Assembly (NCBI GenBank): GCA_946183175.1
Contig: CAMHBH010000030.1
Coordinates: forward strand, 1-18,060
Length of the DNA stretch: 18,060 bases
From: an uncultured Oscillibacter sp.
GTDB taxonomy: Bacteria > Bacillota > Clostridia > Oscillospirales > Oscillospiraceae
Direction of reading: 5' to 3'
A program made the position numbers and the translations under genes. Position 1 is the stretch's first letter; each line of letters starts with the position of its first letter. The notes under the pieces are model-generated. The model saw nothing but the letters and a program-made list of their open reading frames with translations. It was not told the origin of the DNA and did not search any database. Positions 6,437 through 13,978 of this stretch are shown here, in pieces.

Positions 6437-7093
6437 ATGGAATATCTGCTCACTTTTCTGGAAGGAATCCTCTCCTTCCTCTCGCCCTGTACGCTCCCGC
6501 TGCTGCCCGTCTATATCGGCTACTTCGCCGGGGCCTCCGGACACGACCGCCGGAACCCCCTCCCCGGCGCACTCGCTTTCGTCGCCGGGTTTACCGCCGT
6601 ATTCTGTACGCTGGGCGTCTTCGCCGGGTCTGTCGGCGCGCTCCTGACACGCTACCAAAGCGCCGTTAATCTGATTTGCGGCGTCATCGTGATTCTGCTG
6701 GGACTGTCCTTTATGGAATTGCTCCCGATACCCTTCTTTCGCGGCGTACAGCGTCGCGTAGAAGTCCGGAACGCCTTCTCCGCGTTCCTCTTCGGCGTCG
6801 TCTACTCCGTCAGCCTCACGCCCTGCGCCGGGGCCTTCCTCGGCGCGGCCCTTATGCTCGCTTCTACGTCCGCCTCGGCCCCGCGCGGCGCGCTGTTGCT
6901 GTTCCTCTACGCCCTCGGCCTCGGCATTCCCTTCGTACTCTCCGCCGTCCTCATCGACCAGCTCCGCAACGCCTTCGCCTTCGTCAAACGCCGCTACCGC
7001 GCGTTTCAAATCGCCTGCGGCGTCTTCCTGATACTCTCCGGCGTCGCTATGGCGTCCGGGTACCTGTCCCGCGTCATGACGCTTTTGCTGTGA
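6437..7093 (+). CDS. ccdA: CcdA-type cytochrome c biogenesis / thiol-disulfide electron carrier
   Basis: Six-helix membrane protein of the DsbD/CcdA family that passes electrons from cytoplasmic thioredoxin to an extracytoplasmic thioredoxin-like partner. 218 residues. The two conserved redox cysteines are present: C18 in LSFLSPCTLPLLPVYIGYF and C130 in SLTPCAGAFLGAAL, each followed by the small/Pro-rich segments typical of the family. Other features are GFTAVFCTLG (45-60 region) and LYALGLGIPF (157-166). The next gene encodes the expected partner, starting 15 bases after this stop. Without c-type cytochrome genes in view, the pair may serve extracellular thiol repair or spore/envelope protein reduction rather than cytochrome maturation (inference). 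Confidence 0.92.
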   Translation: MEYLLTFLEGILSFLSPCTLPLLPVYIGYFAGASGHDRRNPLPGALAFVAGFTAVFCTLGVFAGSVGALLTRYQSAVNLICGVIVILLGLSFMELLPIPFFRGVQRRVEVRNAFSAFLFGVVYSVSLTPCAGAFLGAALMLASTSASAPRGALLLFLYALGLGIPFVLSAVLIDQLRNAFAFVKRRYRAFQIACGVFLILSGVAMASGYLSRVMTLLL

Positions 7094-7107
7094 AAGGAGG
7101 CTTTCCC

Positions 7108-7653
7108 GTGCGTAACTCGAAACTTATCCTGCTGACAGGAGGCGCTATCGTCGCCCTGTTGCTCATCGTGCGCCTGTCCTACAGCCGCCTGTCGGAGCAG
7201 TACGAGGCGACGCCCGACGCGGAGGCCGTCGCGGACATGACCGCGCCCGACTTCTCCATGCTCAACGCCGACGGCGAAAGCGTCCGCCTCTCCGACTTCG
7301 CCGGGACGCCCGTCGTGCTCAATTTCTGGGCGACATGGTGTCCGCCCTGCCGGGGGGAGTTGCCCTACTTCGACGAGGCCTTTCAGGACTACGGCGACCG
7401 CGTCGCGTTCGTCATGACCGACCTCACCGACGGACAGAGCGAGACTGTCGAGGTCGTACGGGACTTTCTCACCGAACAGGGCTACGTGTTCCCCGTCTAC
7501 TACGACACCGAATCCGAGGGGGCCTACGCCTACAGCGTCAGCGCGATTCCCTCCACCTACTTCCTCAACGCCGACGGTACGTTACACTCCTACCAAATCG
7601 GCGCGCTCAGCCGCGAATTGCTCTACGACCAGCTCGAAAAACTTCTGGAGTGA
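7108..7653 (+). CDS. Membrane-anchored TlpA/ResA-like thioredoxin
   Basis: Extracytoplasmic thiol-disulfide oxidoreductase, presumably reduced by the CcdA encoded just upstream. 181 residues from a GTG start at 7108, chosen because AAAGGAGG (7093-7100) lies seven bases upstream and the protein then begins with a signal anchor (KLILLTGGAIVALLLIVRL, about 5-23). The thioredoxin-like fold follows from about 45: APDFSMLNADGESVRLSDFAG, VVLNFWATWCPPC with active-site C78 and C81, and the cis-proline loop AIPSTYF (P148). WCPPC is the TlpA/ResA form of the motif, and the APDF opening is typical of AhpC/TSA-Redoxin members. It keeps its anchor, so it acts on the outer face of the membrane. Confidence 0.92.
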   Translation: MRNSKLILLTGGAIVALLLIVRLSYSRLSEQYEATPDAEAVADMTAPDFSMLNADGESVRLSDFAGTPVVLNFWATWCPPCRGELPYFDEAFQDYGDRVAFVMTDLTDGQSETVEVVRDFLTEQGYVFPVYYDTESEGAYAYSVSAIPSTYFLNADGTLHSYQIGALSRELLYDQLEKLLE

Positions 7654-7677
7654 TACTGCCTACACCTTGCGCAACCG

Positions 7678-7696
7678 GGCGCGGGTTTCCCGCGCC
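7678..7696. other. GC-rich hairpin between tlpA-like gene and potA
   Basis: GGCGCGGG (7678-7685) pairs perfectly with CCCGCGCC (7689-7696) around a TTT loop. No U-tract follows (GTTACTCT), so it is a weak or factor-dependent terminator at best, or an RNA-stabilising hairpin. I see no convincing promoter between it and potA at 7736, which leaves open whether the pot operon is driven from here or from ccdA. Confidence 0.4.
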
Positions 7697-7735
7697 GTTA
7701 CTCTATCCGAATTTACGAGAAATGGGGGAGGATAA

Positions 7736-8905
7736 ATGTCCAAAGAGCTGATTCGCCTGCAAAACCTCTGCATGGCGTATGACGGCGAGACGATACTCAA
7801 CAATATCAATCTCTACATCAACGACAAGGAGTTTCTGACGCTCCTCGGGCCCAGCGGGTGCGGCAAGACTACGACGCTTCGCATTATCGGCGGTTTCACG
7901 ACCCCGGTCTCCGGCGACGTGTTCTTCGACGGCGTGCGTATCAACGACGTACCGCCCCACAAGCGGCAGATTAACACCGTATTCCAGAAATACGCGCTGT
8001 TCCCGCACCTGGACGTTTACGAGAATGTCGCCTTCGGACTGCGTATGCAGCGCGTCCCGAACCCGAACAGCAGGCGCGGCGCGAAACTCTCCAACGAGGA
8101 AATCGACCGCCGCGTCATGGAAATGCTGGAATCCGTCAGCCTGAAAGGCTTCGAGCGCCGCCGCGTCGACGCCCTCTCCGGCGGCCAACAGCAACGCGTC
8201 GCAATCGCGCGGGCGCTCGTCAACCGCCCGAAAGTGCTCTTGCTTGACGAACCCCTCGGCGCGCTTGACCTCAAACTCCGTAAAGATATGCAAATCGAAC
8301 TCAAGCGCATTCAACAGCAGGTCGGCATTACGTTCATCTACGTCACGCACGACCAGGAGGAAGCGCTTACCATGTCCGACACGATTGTCATCATGGACAA
8401 GGGCAACATCCAGCAGATTGGCACCCCGGAGGATATCTACAACGAACCCAAAAACGCCTTTGTCGCCGATTTTATCGGGGAATCGAATATCATCGACGGC
8501 GTTATGGTCAAGGATAAGGTCGTAAAGATGTACGGGCGGCAGTTCGCGTGTCTTGACGGCGGTTTCGCCGAAAATGAACCCGTAGACGTGGTTATCCGCC
8601 CCGAGGACATCGACATTGTACCCGTCGAACAGGGACAGCTTACGGGCACCGTCACGAACGTGACCTTCAAGGGCATGCAGTACGACATTATCGTCGACTT
8701 CCGGGGCTTCAAGTGGCTGATTCAGACGACCGACCATTCGCCCGTCGGGTCGAAAATCGGCATTAAAATCGACCCCGACGGCATCCACGTCATGAAGAAA
8801 AGCGAATACTCCGGGATGTTCGGCGATTACTCGTCCTTCTCCGACGAGTACGACGAACTCAACGGCGCGGACGAGGCGCGGGAGGAGCAAGGCAATGAAT
8901 CGTAA
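7736..8905 (+). CDS. potA: Spermidine/putrescine ABC transporter ATP-binding protein
   Basis: Cytoplasmic ATPase that powers polyamine import. 389 residues. Seen in order: Walker A GPSGCGKTT (38-46), Q-loop VFQKYALFPH (Q84), ABC signature LSGGQQQR (147-154), Walker B VLLLDEPLGALD (D171/E172), and the switch histidine in YVTHDQEEAL (H205). A TOBE-type regulatory domain follows (about 290-370: VVIRPEDIDIVP, LTGTVTNVTFKGMQYDIIV), as in PotA/MalK importers, and an acidic tail ends the protein. An insertion between the Q-loop and signature (PNPNSRRGAKLSNEEI) is seen in Gram-positive PotA. GGAGG sits four bases before the ATG. The stop overlaps potB by 11 bases, so translation is coupled. Confidence 0.95.
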   Translation: MSKELIRLQNLCMAYDGETILNNINLYINDKEFLTLLGPSGCGKTTTLRIIGGFTTPVSGDVFFDGVRINDVPPHKRQINTVFQKYALFPHLDVYENVAFGLRMQRVPNPNSRRGAKLSNEEIDRRVMEMLESVSLKGFERRRVDALSGGQQQRVAIARALVNRPKVLLLDEPLGALDLKLRKDMQIELKRIQQQVGITFIYVTHDQEEALTMSDTIVIMDKGNIQQIGTPEDIYNEPKNAFVADFIGESNIIDGVMVKDKVVKMYGRQFACLDGGFAENEPVDVVIRPEDIDIVPVEQGQLTGTVTNVTFKGMQYDIIVDFRGFKWLIQTTDHSPVGSKIGIKIDPDGIHVMKKSEYSGMFGDYSSFSDEYDELNGADEAREEQGNES

Positions 8906-9749
8906 GTTGTCCCTGCTGGCCCTGCCCTACGCCGTGTGGCTGTTCCTGCTCGTCGTGATTCCCATTCTCATTATGGCGGTCTACGCCTTCACGACTTCGG
9001 AATCTGTCGCCACCCTCGAAAACTTTACCGATATGGGCATTTACGCCTCGGTCTTCGTGCGGTCGTTCCGCCTCGCCGCCGTCGCGACGCTCATTTGTCT
9101 GCTTATCGGCTACCCCGCCGCCTACTTTATGGCGGGGGAGGGCCCCGGCTTCCAGCGCGTCGCCCTCGCGCTGATTATGCTTCCCATGTGGATGAACTTC
9201 CTTCTGCGCACCTACTCCTGGATGTCCATCCTTGAGAATAACGGACTGCTCAACCAGCTTTTCCAGAAAATCGGGCTGTTCTCCCTGCTCAACTCCGTGA
9301 CCGGACAGGAAATACAAGCCTTCCAAATGCTCCGCACCCCCGGGGCCGTCACGCTCGGCATGGTTTACAACTACCTCCCGTTTATGATTCTGCCTATCTA
9401 CTCCGTCATTCTCAAACTTGACCGCAATCTCCTGGAGGCCGCGCGCGACTTGGGCGCGGATTCCGTACAGGTCTTTCTCCGCGTCATTCTGCCGCTGTCG
9501 CTCCCGGGCGTACTCTCCGGCGTGACCATGGTCTTCGTGCCGTCGGTGTCGACGTTCGCTATCTCGCGCCTCCTCGGCGGCGGTACCCAAATGATGTTGG
9601 GCGACCTTATCGAACAGCAGTTCCTCGGCGGCGCGTACAATCCCCACCTCGGCGCGGCGATTTCTATGGTCATGATGATTATCGTCGTACTCTGCATGGC
9701 CCTCATGAACCACTTCGGGGAGGGTGAAGAACAGGCGGTGATGTTATGA
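8895..9749 (+). CDS. potB: Spermidine/putrescine ABC transporter permease PotB
   Basis: One of the two membrane subunits of the polyamine importer. 284 residues with about six hydrophobic helices, the first at 9-31 (ALPYAVWLFLLVVIPILIMA). The EAA loop that docks on PotA is at about 181-205 (EAARDLGADSVQVFLRVILP and on to SLPG). Other family marks are MLPMWMNFLLRTYSWM and YNYLPFMILPIYSVI. ATG at 8895 follows GGAGGAGC inside the end of potA, and its stop overlaps the next start (ATGA at 9746-9749). The pair position and EAA sequence support PotB rather than a generic binding-protein-dependent permease. Confidence 0.94.
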   Translation: MNRKLSLLALPYAVWLFLLVVIPILIMAVYAFTTSESVATLENFTDMGIYASVFVRSFRLAAVATLICLLIGYPAAYFMAGEGPGFQRVALALIMLPMWMNFLLRTYSWMSILENNGLLNQLFQKIGLFSLLNSVTGQEIQAFQMLRTPGAVTLGMVYNYLPFMILPIYSVILKLDRNLLEAARDLGADSVQVFLRVILPLSLPGVLSGVTMVFVPSVSTFAISRLLGGGTQMMLGDLIEQQFLGGAYNPHLGAAISMVMMIIVVLCMALMNHFGEGEEQAVML

Positions 9750-11746
9750 GACAGAATCGCCGTACCGGGAGCCGCTTCTTAATTGGGCTTGTGTTCCTGT
9801 TCCTCTACGCCCCCATTGCCCTCCTGATTATCTTCTCTTTCAACGAGGGCGACAGCAGTGCCGTGTGGCGCGGGTTCTCCCTGCACTGGTACCAGTCGAT
9901 GTTGCACAACCGCCTCATCGTCGAGAGCGTCTACATGACGCTGCTGGTCTCCTTACTCGCCACGCTGATTTCGACCCTCGCCGGGACGTTCGCCGCCATC
10001 GGCCTCTACAGCCTCCCGCGACGCCGCCGCGACGCGCTCCTGACCGTCAACAATATCCCCATGATGAACGCCGACATTGTCACGGGCGTTTCGCTGTGCC
10101 TGTTCTTCGTGGCGTTCTTCCAGCTATGGGGCGGCTTCGCGCGCTGGTTCAACGGCGTACAGTCGGCGGTCGTACTCCCGACCCGGCTGACGCTCGGCCT
10201 CGGTACCCTTCTGCTGGCCCATATCGCGTTTAATATCCCCTACGTCATTCTCAACGTGGCCCCCAAACTGCGCCAAATGGACCGTAACCTCATGGACGCC
10301 GCGCAAGACCTCGGCTGTACGTGGATGCAGGCATTCTGGAAAGTCATGCTTCCCGAAATCAAGCCCGGAATCATCTCCGGGGCGCTGATTGCCTTCACGA
10401 TGTCCATCGACGATTTCGTGATATCCTACTTTACGGCGGGTTCGTCCACGTCCACCCTCGCCATGACCATCTACGGCATGACGAAACGCCGCGTCACCCC
10501 CGAAATCAACGCCGTTTCGACGCTCCTTTTCCTGACGGTGCTTGTCTTACTCGTCATTGTCAACGTCGGCGAAATCCGGCAGGAACGCCGTAAGAACGCC
10601 CCCGCCGCCCGTAAAGAGCCAATCGGCGAACGCCTCCGGCGCTTCTTCGCCACCCGCACGGGCCGTTACGTACAGTGGGGCCTCGTCGCGGCGGCGGCTG
10701 TGTGCTTCGTCGTAACCGTGTCGTTCCTGACCACGGAAACTCAGTCCATCCCCGTCGTGAACGTCTGTAGCTGGGGCGAGTATATCGACGCCGACTTAAT
10801 CGACCAGTTCGAGGCCGAAACCGGAATCCGCGTCAACTACCAGACCGCCGAGAGCAACGAGACCATGTACTCCCTGCTCAAAAGCGGCGGGGCCGATTAC
10901 GATGTCATTGTGCCGTCGGACTATATGATTGCGCAGTTGATTGAGGAAGATATGCTCTCCGAGCTCAACTACGACAACATTCCGAATTTCGCCCTGATTG
11001 ACCCGCGTTTCCGGAACCTCTCCTACGACCCCGAGAACAAGTACACCGTGCCCTATACGTGGAGCACGCTGGGCATTATCTACAATCCCACCATGGTTGA
11101 CGGGCCCGTGACGAGCTGGGGCGCGCTCTACGACGAGCGCAACGCCGGGAAAGTCCTGCTTATCAACAACTCCCGCGACGCCATCGGCGAGGCGCTCATG
11201 TACCTGGGCTACTCCGTCAACACCACCGACGAAAGCGAAATCCGCGCCGCCTACCGGGTACTCGACGAGGCGTCGCGGCGGGGCGTCTTCCAGGGGAAGG
11301 TCATGGACGAAGTATTCCAGACGATGGAGGGCGGAAACGCCGCGATTGCGTCCTATTACGCCGGCGACTACCTGTCGATGTTGGAAAACAACGAGGATTT
11401 GCGCTACGTCATCCCGGAGGAGGGGGCCAACTGGTTCGTAGACGCCATGTGTGTGCTCAAAGACGCGCCCCATATGGAGGAGGCCGAAGCGTGGATAAAC
11501 TTTATCGCGTCCACGGAAGCCAACCTCGCGAATATGGACTATATCCGCTACGCGTCGCCGAACTCCGAAGCGCTGGAGCAGTACCCGGCCTATTACGAGG
11601 AGCTGTACGGGGAGGAAATGCCCCCCGAACTCTACGACATCATGGTGACGCCCCCCGACGTACTCGCCCGCTGTGAGATGTACGAAAATACCCCGCCCGA
11701 TACCCGCGCGCTGTACAACCGCCTTTGGATTCAGCTCGGTATCTGA
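9746..11746 (+). CDS. potCD: Fused PotC permease and PotD polyamine-binding protein
   Basis: A single 666-residue protein joining the second permease subunit to the substrate-binding protein. Residues 1-277 form PotC: about six helices and the EAA loop DAAQDLGCTWMQAFWKVMLP at 184-203. A basic linker (278-308) leads to an extra membrane helix (about 309-328) that takes the place of the usual lipoprotein signal. The PotD domain (338-666) faces outward: CSWGEYIDADLIDQFEAETG, YDVIVPSDYMIA, YTWSTLGIIYNP, LGYSVNTTD, and W563/D566 in the ligand region. By alignment from memory, W343, E345 and Y346 match E. coli PotD W34, E36 and Y37, which supports a polyamine ligand. The frame is open throughout, so this is not a frameshift. 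Such fusions occur in some Firmicutes. Confidence 0.93.
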   Translation: MRQNRRTGSRFLIGLVFLFLYAPIALLIIFSFNEGDSSAVWRGFSLHWYQSMLHNRLIVESVYMTLLVSLLATLISTLAGTFAAIGLYSLPRRRRDALLTVNNIPMMNADIVTGVSLCLFFVAFFQLWGGFARWFNGVQSAVVLPTRLTLGLGTLLLAHIAFNIPYVILNVAPKLRQMDRNLMDAAQDLGCTWMQAFWKVMLPEIKPGIISGALIAFTMSIDDFVISYFTAGSSTSTLAMTIYGMTKRRVTPEINAVSTLLFLTVLVLLVIVNVGEIRQERRKNAPAARKEPIGERLRRFFATRTGRYVQWGLVAAAAVCFVVTVSFLTTETQSIPVVNVCSWGEYIDADLIDQFEAETGIRVNYQTAESNETMYSLLKSGGADYDVIVPSDYMIAQLIEEDMLSELNYDNIPNFALIDPRFRNLSYDPENKYTVPYTWSTLGIIYNPTMVDGPVTSWGALYDERNAGKVLLINNSRDAIGEALMYLGYSVNTTDESEIRAAYRVLDEASRRGVFQGKVMDEVFQTMEGGNAAIASYYAGDYLSMLENNEDLRYVIPEEGANWFVDAMCVLKDAPHMEEAEAWINFIASTEANLANMDYIRYASPNSEALEQYPAYYEELYGEEMPPELYDIMVTPPDVLARCEMYENTPPDTRALYNRLWIQLGI

Positions 11747-11754
11747 TTTTTCTT

Positions 11755-11779
11755 CCCCCTCCCCGTCACGGGGCGGGGG
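11755..11779 (+). terminator. GC hairpin after potCD, weak terminator
   Basis: CCCCCTCCCCG (11755-11765) faces CGGGGCGGGGG (11769-11779) with a TCA loop and one T/C mismatch. The following bases, ATATTTC, are a poor U-tract, so some read-through into icd is likely. The icd ribosome site (AAGGTGA, 11790-11796) lies just beyond, and no separate icd promoter is obvious. Confidence 0.45.
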
Positions 11780-11802
11780 ATATTTCAGGAAGGTGACTTT
11801 TT

Positions 11803-13026
11803 ATGACCGCGAAAATCAAAATGACAACTCCGCTTGTGGAGATGGACGGCGACGAAATGACCCGCATTCTGTGGGCGTGGATTAAGGAAAAACTGATTCT
11901 GCCTTTCGTCGACCTGAAAACCGAATACTACGACCTCAGCCTGCTGAACCGTAACGCCACCAAAGACCAGATTACCCTGCGCGCCGCCAACGCCACGAAA
12001 CATCTCGGCGTCGCCGTCAAGTGCGCCACCATTACGCCCAATCAGCAGAGAATGGAGGAGTACCCGGAATTAACGGAAATGTGGAAGTCCCCGAACGGCA
12101 CCATCCGCGCCTTTCTCGACGGTACCGCCTTCCGCGCGCCCATCGTGCTCCCGTTCCTGAAACCCGTCGTGAAAACGTGGGAGGCCCCGATTACCGTCGC
12201 CCGCCACGCCTACGGCGACGTTTACAAGGCAGTCGACCTGCGTACCAAAACCCCCGGAACCGCTACGTTCACCTTCACCGACCGCGACGGCAATACCATT
12301 GACCGTATGGTACAGCAAGTTTCCGGCGGCGCGGTCTGGCTCTCCCAGCACAATACGGAGGACAGCATACGCTCCTTCGCCGAAAGCTGTTTCCGCTTCG
12401 CCGTCAATACCAAACAGGACTTGTGGTTTTCCACAAAAGACACCATTTCCAAAGTCTACGACGGCGCTTTCAAGGAAATCTTTCAGGAACTCTACGACAC
12501 CCGCTATAAGGAACAGTTCGAGCGCCTCGGCCTGACCTACTTCTACACCCTCATTGACGACGCAATCGCCCGCGCCGTCCGGTCTAAGGGCGGCTTCATC
12601 TGGGCGCTCAAAAACTACGACGGCGACGTGATGAGCGACATGATTGCCACCGCGTTCGGCTCCCTGGCTATGATGACTTCCGTGCTCGTCTCCCCCGACG
12701 GCGTCTACGAGTACGAGGCCTCACACGGCACCGTCACGAAACACTATTACCGCTATCTCAAGGGCGAAAAGACCTCCACGAACCCCATGGCGACAATTTA
12801 CGCCTGGTCGGGCGCGCTCCGCAAGCGCGGCGAAATGGACGGCCTGTCCGACTTGTCGGCGTTCGGCGACATGCTCGAAACCGCCTGCCTCGACACCCTC
12901 GGACAGGGTACCATGACCGGAGACCTGTCCGGGCTTGTCGAACCCGGCTTCCCCGTGCACGTCGTCGACAGCGAACAGTTCCTCGACGCAATCGCCGCGC
13001 GCCTCTCGAAACTCGTGCATAGCTGA
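11803..13026 (+). CDS. icd: NADP-dependent isocitrate dehydrogenase, eukaryotic-like homodimer type
   Basis: Oxidative decarboxylation of isocitrate to 2-oxoglutarate with NADP reduction, supplying glutamate carbon and NADPH. 407 residues, close to human IDH1 (414), and unlike the E. coli Icd type. Substrate residues map well to IDH1: S96 and R102 in KSPNGTIR, R111 in DGTAFRAPI, R134 in VARHAYGDVYK, Y141, K212 in STKDTISK, and D252, D275 and D279 in LIDD and NYDGDVMSD. The NADP site reads ASHGTVTKHYYRYLKGEKTSTNP (305-328 region); K313 replaces IDH1 R314, while H314 matches H315, so NADP use is still expected. ATG at 11803 with AAGGTGA six bases upstream. Anaerobic Clostridia use it in a partial TCA path. 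Confidence 0.95.
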   Translation: MTAKIKMTTPLVEMDGDEMTRILWAWIKEKLILPFVDLKTEYYDLSLLNRNATKDQITLRAANATKHLGVAVKCATITPNQQRMEEYPELTEMWKSPNGTIRAFLDGTAFRAPIVLPFLKPVVKTWEAPITVARHAYGDVYKAVDLRTKTPGTATFTFTDRDGNTIDRMVQQVSGGAVWLSQHNTEDSIRSFAESCFRFAVNTKQDLWFSTKDTISKVYDGAFKEIFQELYDTRYKEQFERLGLTYFYTLIDDAIARAVRSKGGFIWALKNYDGDVMSDMIATAFGSLAMMTSVLVSPDGVYEYEASHGTVTKHYYRYLKGEKTSTNPMATIYAWSGALRKRGEMDGLSDLSAFGDMLETACLDTLGQGTMTGDLSGLVEPGFPVHVVDSEQFLDAIAARLSKLVHS

Positions 13027-13069
13027 ACTGGGCATTTGCCGACTGTGACAAACTCGTGCATAGCGGAAC
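13009..13069. repeat. Short duplication across the icd stop codon
   Basis: The 20 bases at 13009-13028, which encode the last residues of Icd and its stop, recur at 13050-13069 with one mismatch (AAACTCGTGCATAGC then T/G then GAAC). The offset is 41 bp. The second copy is non-coding and looks like a recent slippage or repair duplication. Confidence 0.75.
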
Positions 13070-13104
13070 CCGCCCCCGCATAGAATGCGGGAGAGGTGAG
13101 GCCG

Positions 13105-13695
13105 TTGGACAAGAACAATCACGCGCGCGCGGTTCTGTGCTTATCGCTCTGCTTCCTCGCCGGGGCCGGGGCCGGACAAGTCCTCGCCCTCGGCTCCCCC
13201 GACGCTTCCGTCGCCGAACTGCGCCGCGTCTTATCCGATTACTGCCGGAATCCGCGCCCCTCTTCTGTCGACGTATCCCGCGCCGCCTCCACGCTCGCCA
13301 CTTGGTTCCGTATGCCCTTATTGGTATTCCTGTGGGGCTTTACTTCTCTAGGTGCCCCGTTAGTCTGCCTGACTGCCGCCGCGTTCGGCTTCCTACTCTC
13401 CTTCTCTATCGGCTGTTTCGCGGCGGCGTTCGGCTGGGAGGGAATCGTACTTAGCGCCGCCGCCCTCGGTATCCGCGCCGCGCTGACTATGCCCTGCTTC
13501 TTTCTGCTGTCGCTCTCGTCGATGGAGCGCGCCGGGTGGCTCTTCCGGGTGTCCAACGGGAGACGCGCCGCGCCCCCCGACCGCCGGATGTGTACGGCGC
13601 TCTGTACGCTGATTCTGCTGTCCGGCGCGGCGCTGGACTTGTACGCCACCCCGTACTTGTTGCGGCTGTCCCTCGCCTGGCTCGGCGTCCCGTGA
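13105..13695 (+). CDS. SpoIIM-like (stage II sporulation protein M family) membrane protein
   Basis: A 196-residue integral membrane protein with four or five hydrophobic segments. Its central part resembles the SpoIIM/DUF95 family: a charged N-terminal amphipathic stretch (DASVAELRRVLSDYCRN), then LLVFLWGFTSLGAPLVCLTAAAFGFLLSFSIGCFAAAFGWEGIVL, whose G-rich helix pair with FGF..GF..G and W-x-GI spacing is the family look, then IRAALTMPCFFLLSLSSMERA. In Bacillus, SpoIIM helps peptidoglycan remodelling during engulfment; here that role is inferred only. I prefer TTG at 13105, five bases after AGGTGA; the GTG at 13096 lies within that site. A 7-bp hairpin (13075-13091) precedes the site. Family call moderate. 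Confidence 0.6.
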   Translation: MDKNNHARAVLCLSLCFLAGAGAGQVLALGSPDASVAELRRVLSDYCRNPRPSSVDVSRAASTLATWFRMPLLVFLWGFTSLGAPLVCLTAAAFGFLLSFSIGCFAAAFGWEGIVLSAAALGIRAALTMPCFFLLSLSSMERAGWLFRVSNGRRAAPPDRRMCTALCTLILLSGAALDLYATPYLLRLSLAWLGVP

Positions 13696-13730
13696 GGCCC
13701 CGCCGCGCATGGAAACCTGTCAGCTACGCG

Positions 13731-13761
13731 AAAAAGCCTCTCCCGTGTCAACGGGGGAGGC
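13731..13761 (-). terminator. Terminator hairpin with U-tract on the minus strand
   Basis: GCCTCTCCCGT (13736-13746) pairs with ACGGGGGAGGC (13751-13761), 11 bp with one G-U, around GTCA. AAAAA lies at 13731-13735, so the poly-U exists only for minus-strand RNA; on the plus strand GACAGATT follows. No minus-strand gene ends here, though it may still act weakly for the SpoIIM-like gene on the plus strand. Confidence 0.6.
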
Positions 13762-13883
13762 GACAGATTATCAACGCTCAAAAAGTGCGAGAAATCCGGA
13801 TTTTTACGGTGTCGGTTGGCAAACGCACCTTTGCCAGCGATTACCACACACATACCACGACGTTTTCTTGCTCCACAAAACCA
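13762..13883. other. Non-coding stretch with palindrome and hairpin upstream of the rex promoter
   Basis: No convincing coding frame. It holds a perfect 12-bp palindrome AAATCCGGATTT (13792-13803) and a stable hairpin, GTTGGCAAA (13815-13823) with TTTGCCAGC (13830-13838), loop CGCACC. On the minus strand these would precede the terminator at 13761-13731, so a small minus-strand RNA is conceivable, but I find no good promoter for it. Confidence 0.35.
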
Positions 13884-13912
13884 TTGACAAGCGGCGGCGG
13901 CTTGTGTAAACT
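13884..13912 (+). promoter_or_regulatory. Sigma-A type promoter of rex
   Basis: Perfect -35 TTGACA (13884-13889), 17-bp spacer, -10 TAAACT (13907-13912). The start should be near 13919, giving a leader of about 60 bases with a small hairpin (TCCGCG 13935-13940 with CGCGGA 13947-13952) and AGGAG at 13966-13970. Confidence 0.87.
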
Positions 13913-13919
13913 GTAACAT
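13902..13919. promoter_or_regulatory. Candidate Rex operator over the rex -10 box
   Basis: TTGTGTA-AACT-GTAACAT resembles the known Rex site layout TTGTGAA-N4-TTCACAA / TTGTTAA-N4-TTAACAA: six of seven bases match in the left half and five of seven in the right. It covers the -10 box and start point, where binding would block transcription. Autoregulation of rex is common, so the reading is plausible. Confidence 0.5.
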
Positions 13920-13978
13920 GGAGTGGTTTTACGTTCCGCGCAAGGACGCGGAGGCATTCGGAGATAGGAGAGAACGTT

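Noticed and set aside
7703..8890. A 395-residue open frame on the minus strand opposite potA
   Set aside because: It is the antisense shadow of potA, which carries all ABC ATPase motifs. The minus frame has no recognisable domain and reflects the high GC and codon bias.
13096..13104. GTG at 13096 as start of the SpoIIM-like protein
   Set aside because: It lies inside the AGGTGA ribosome site that correctly positions TTG at 13105.
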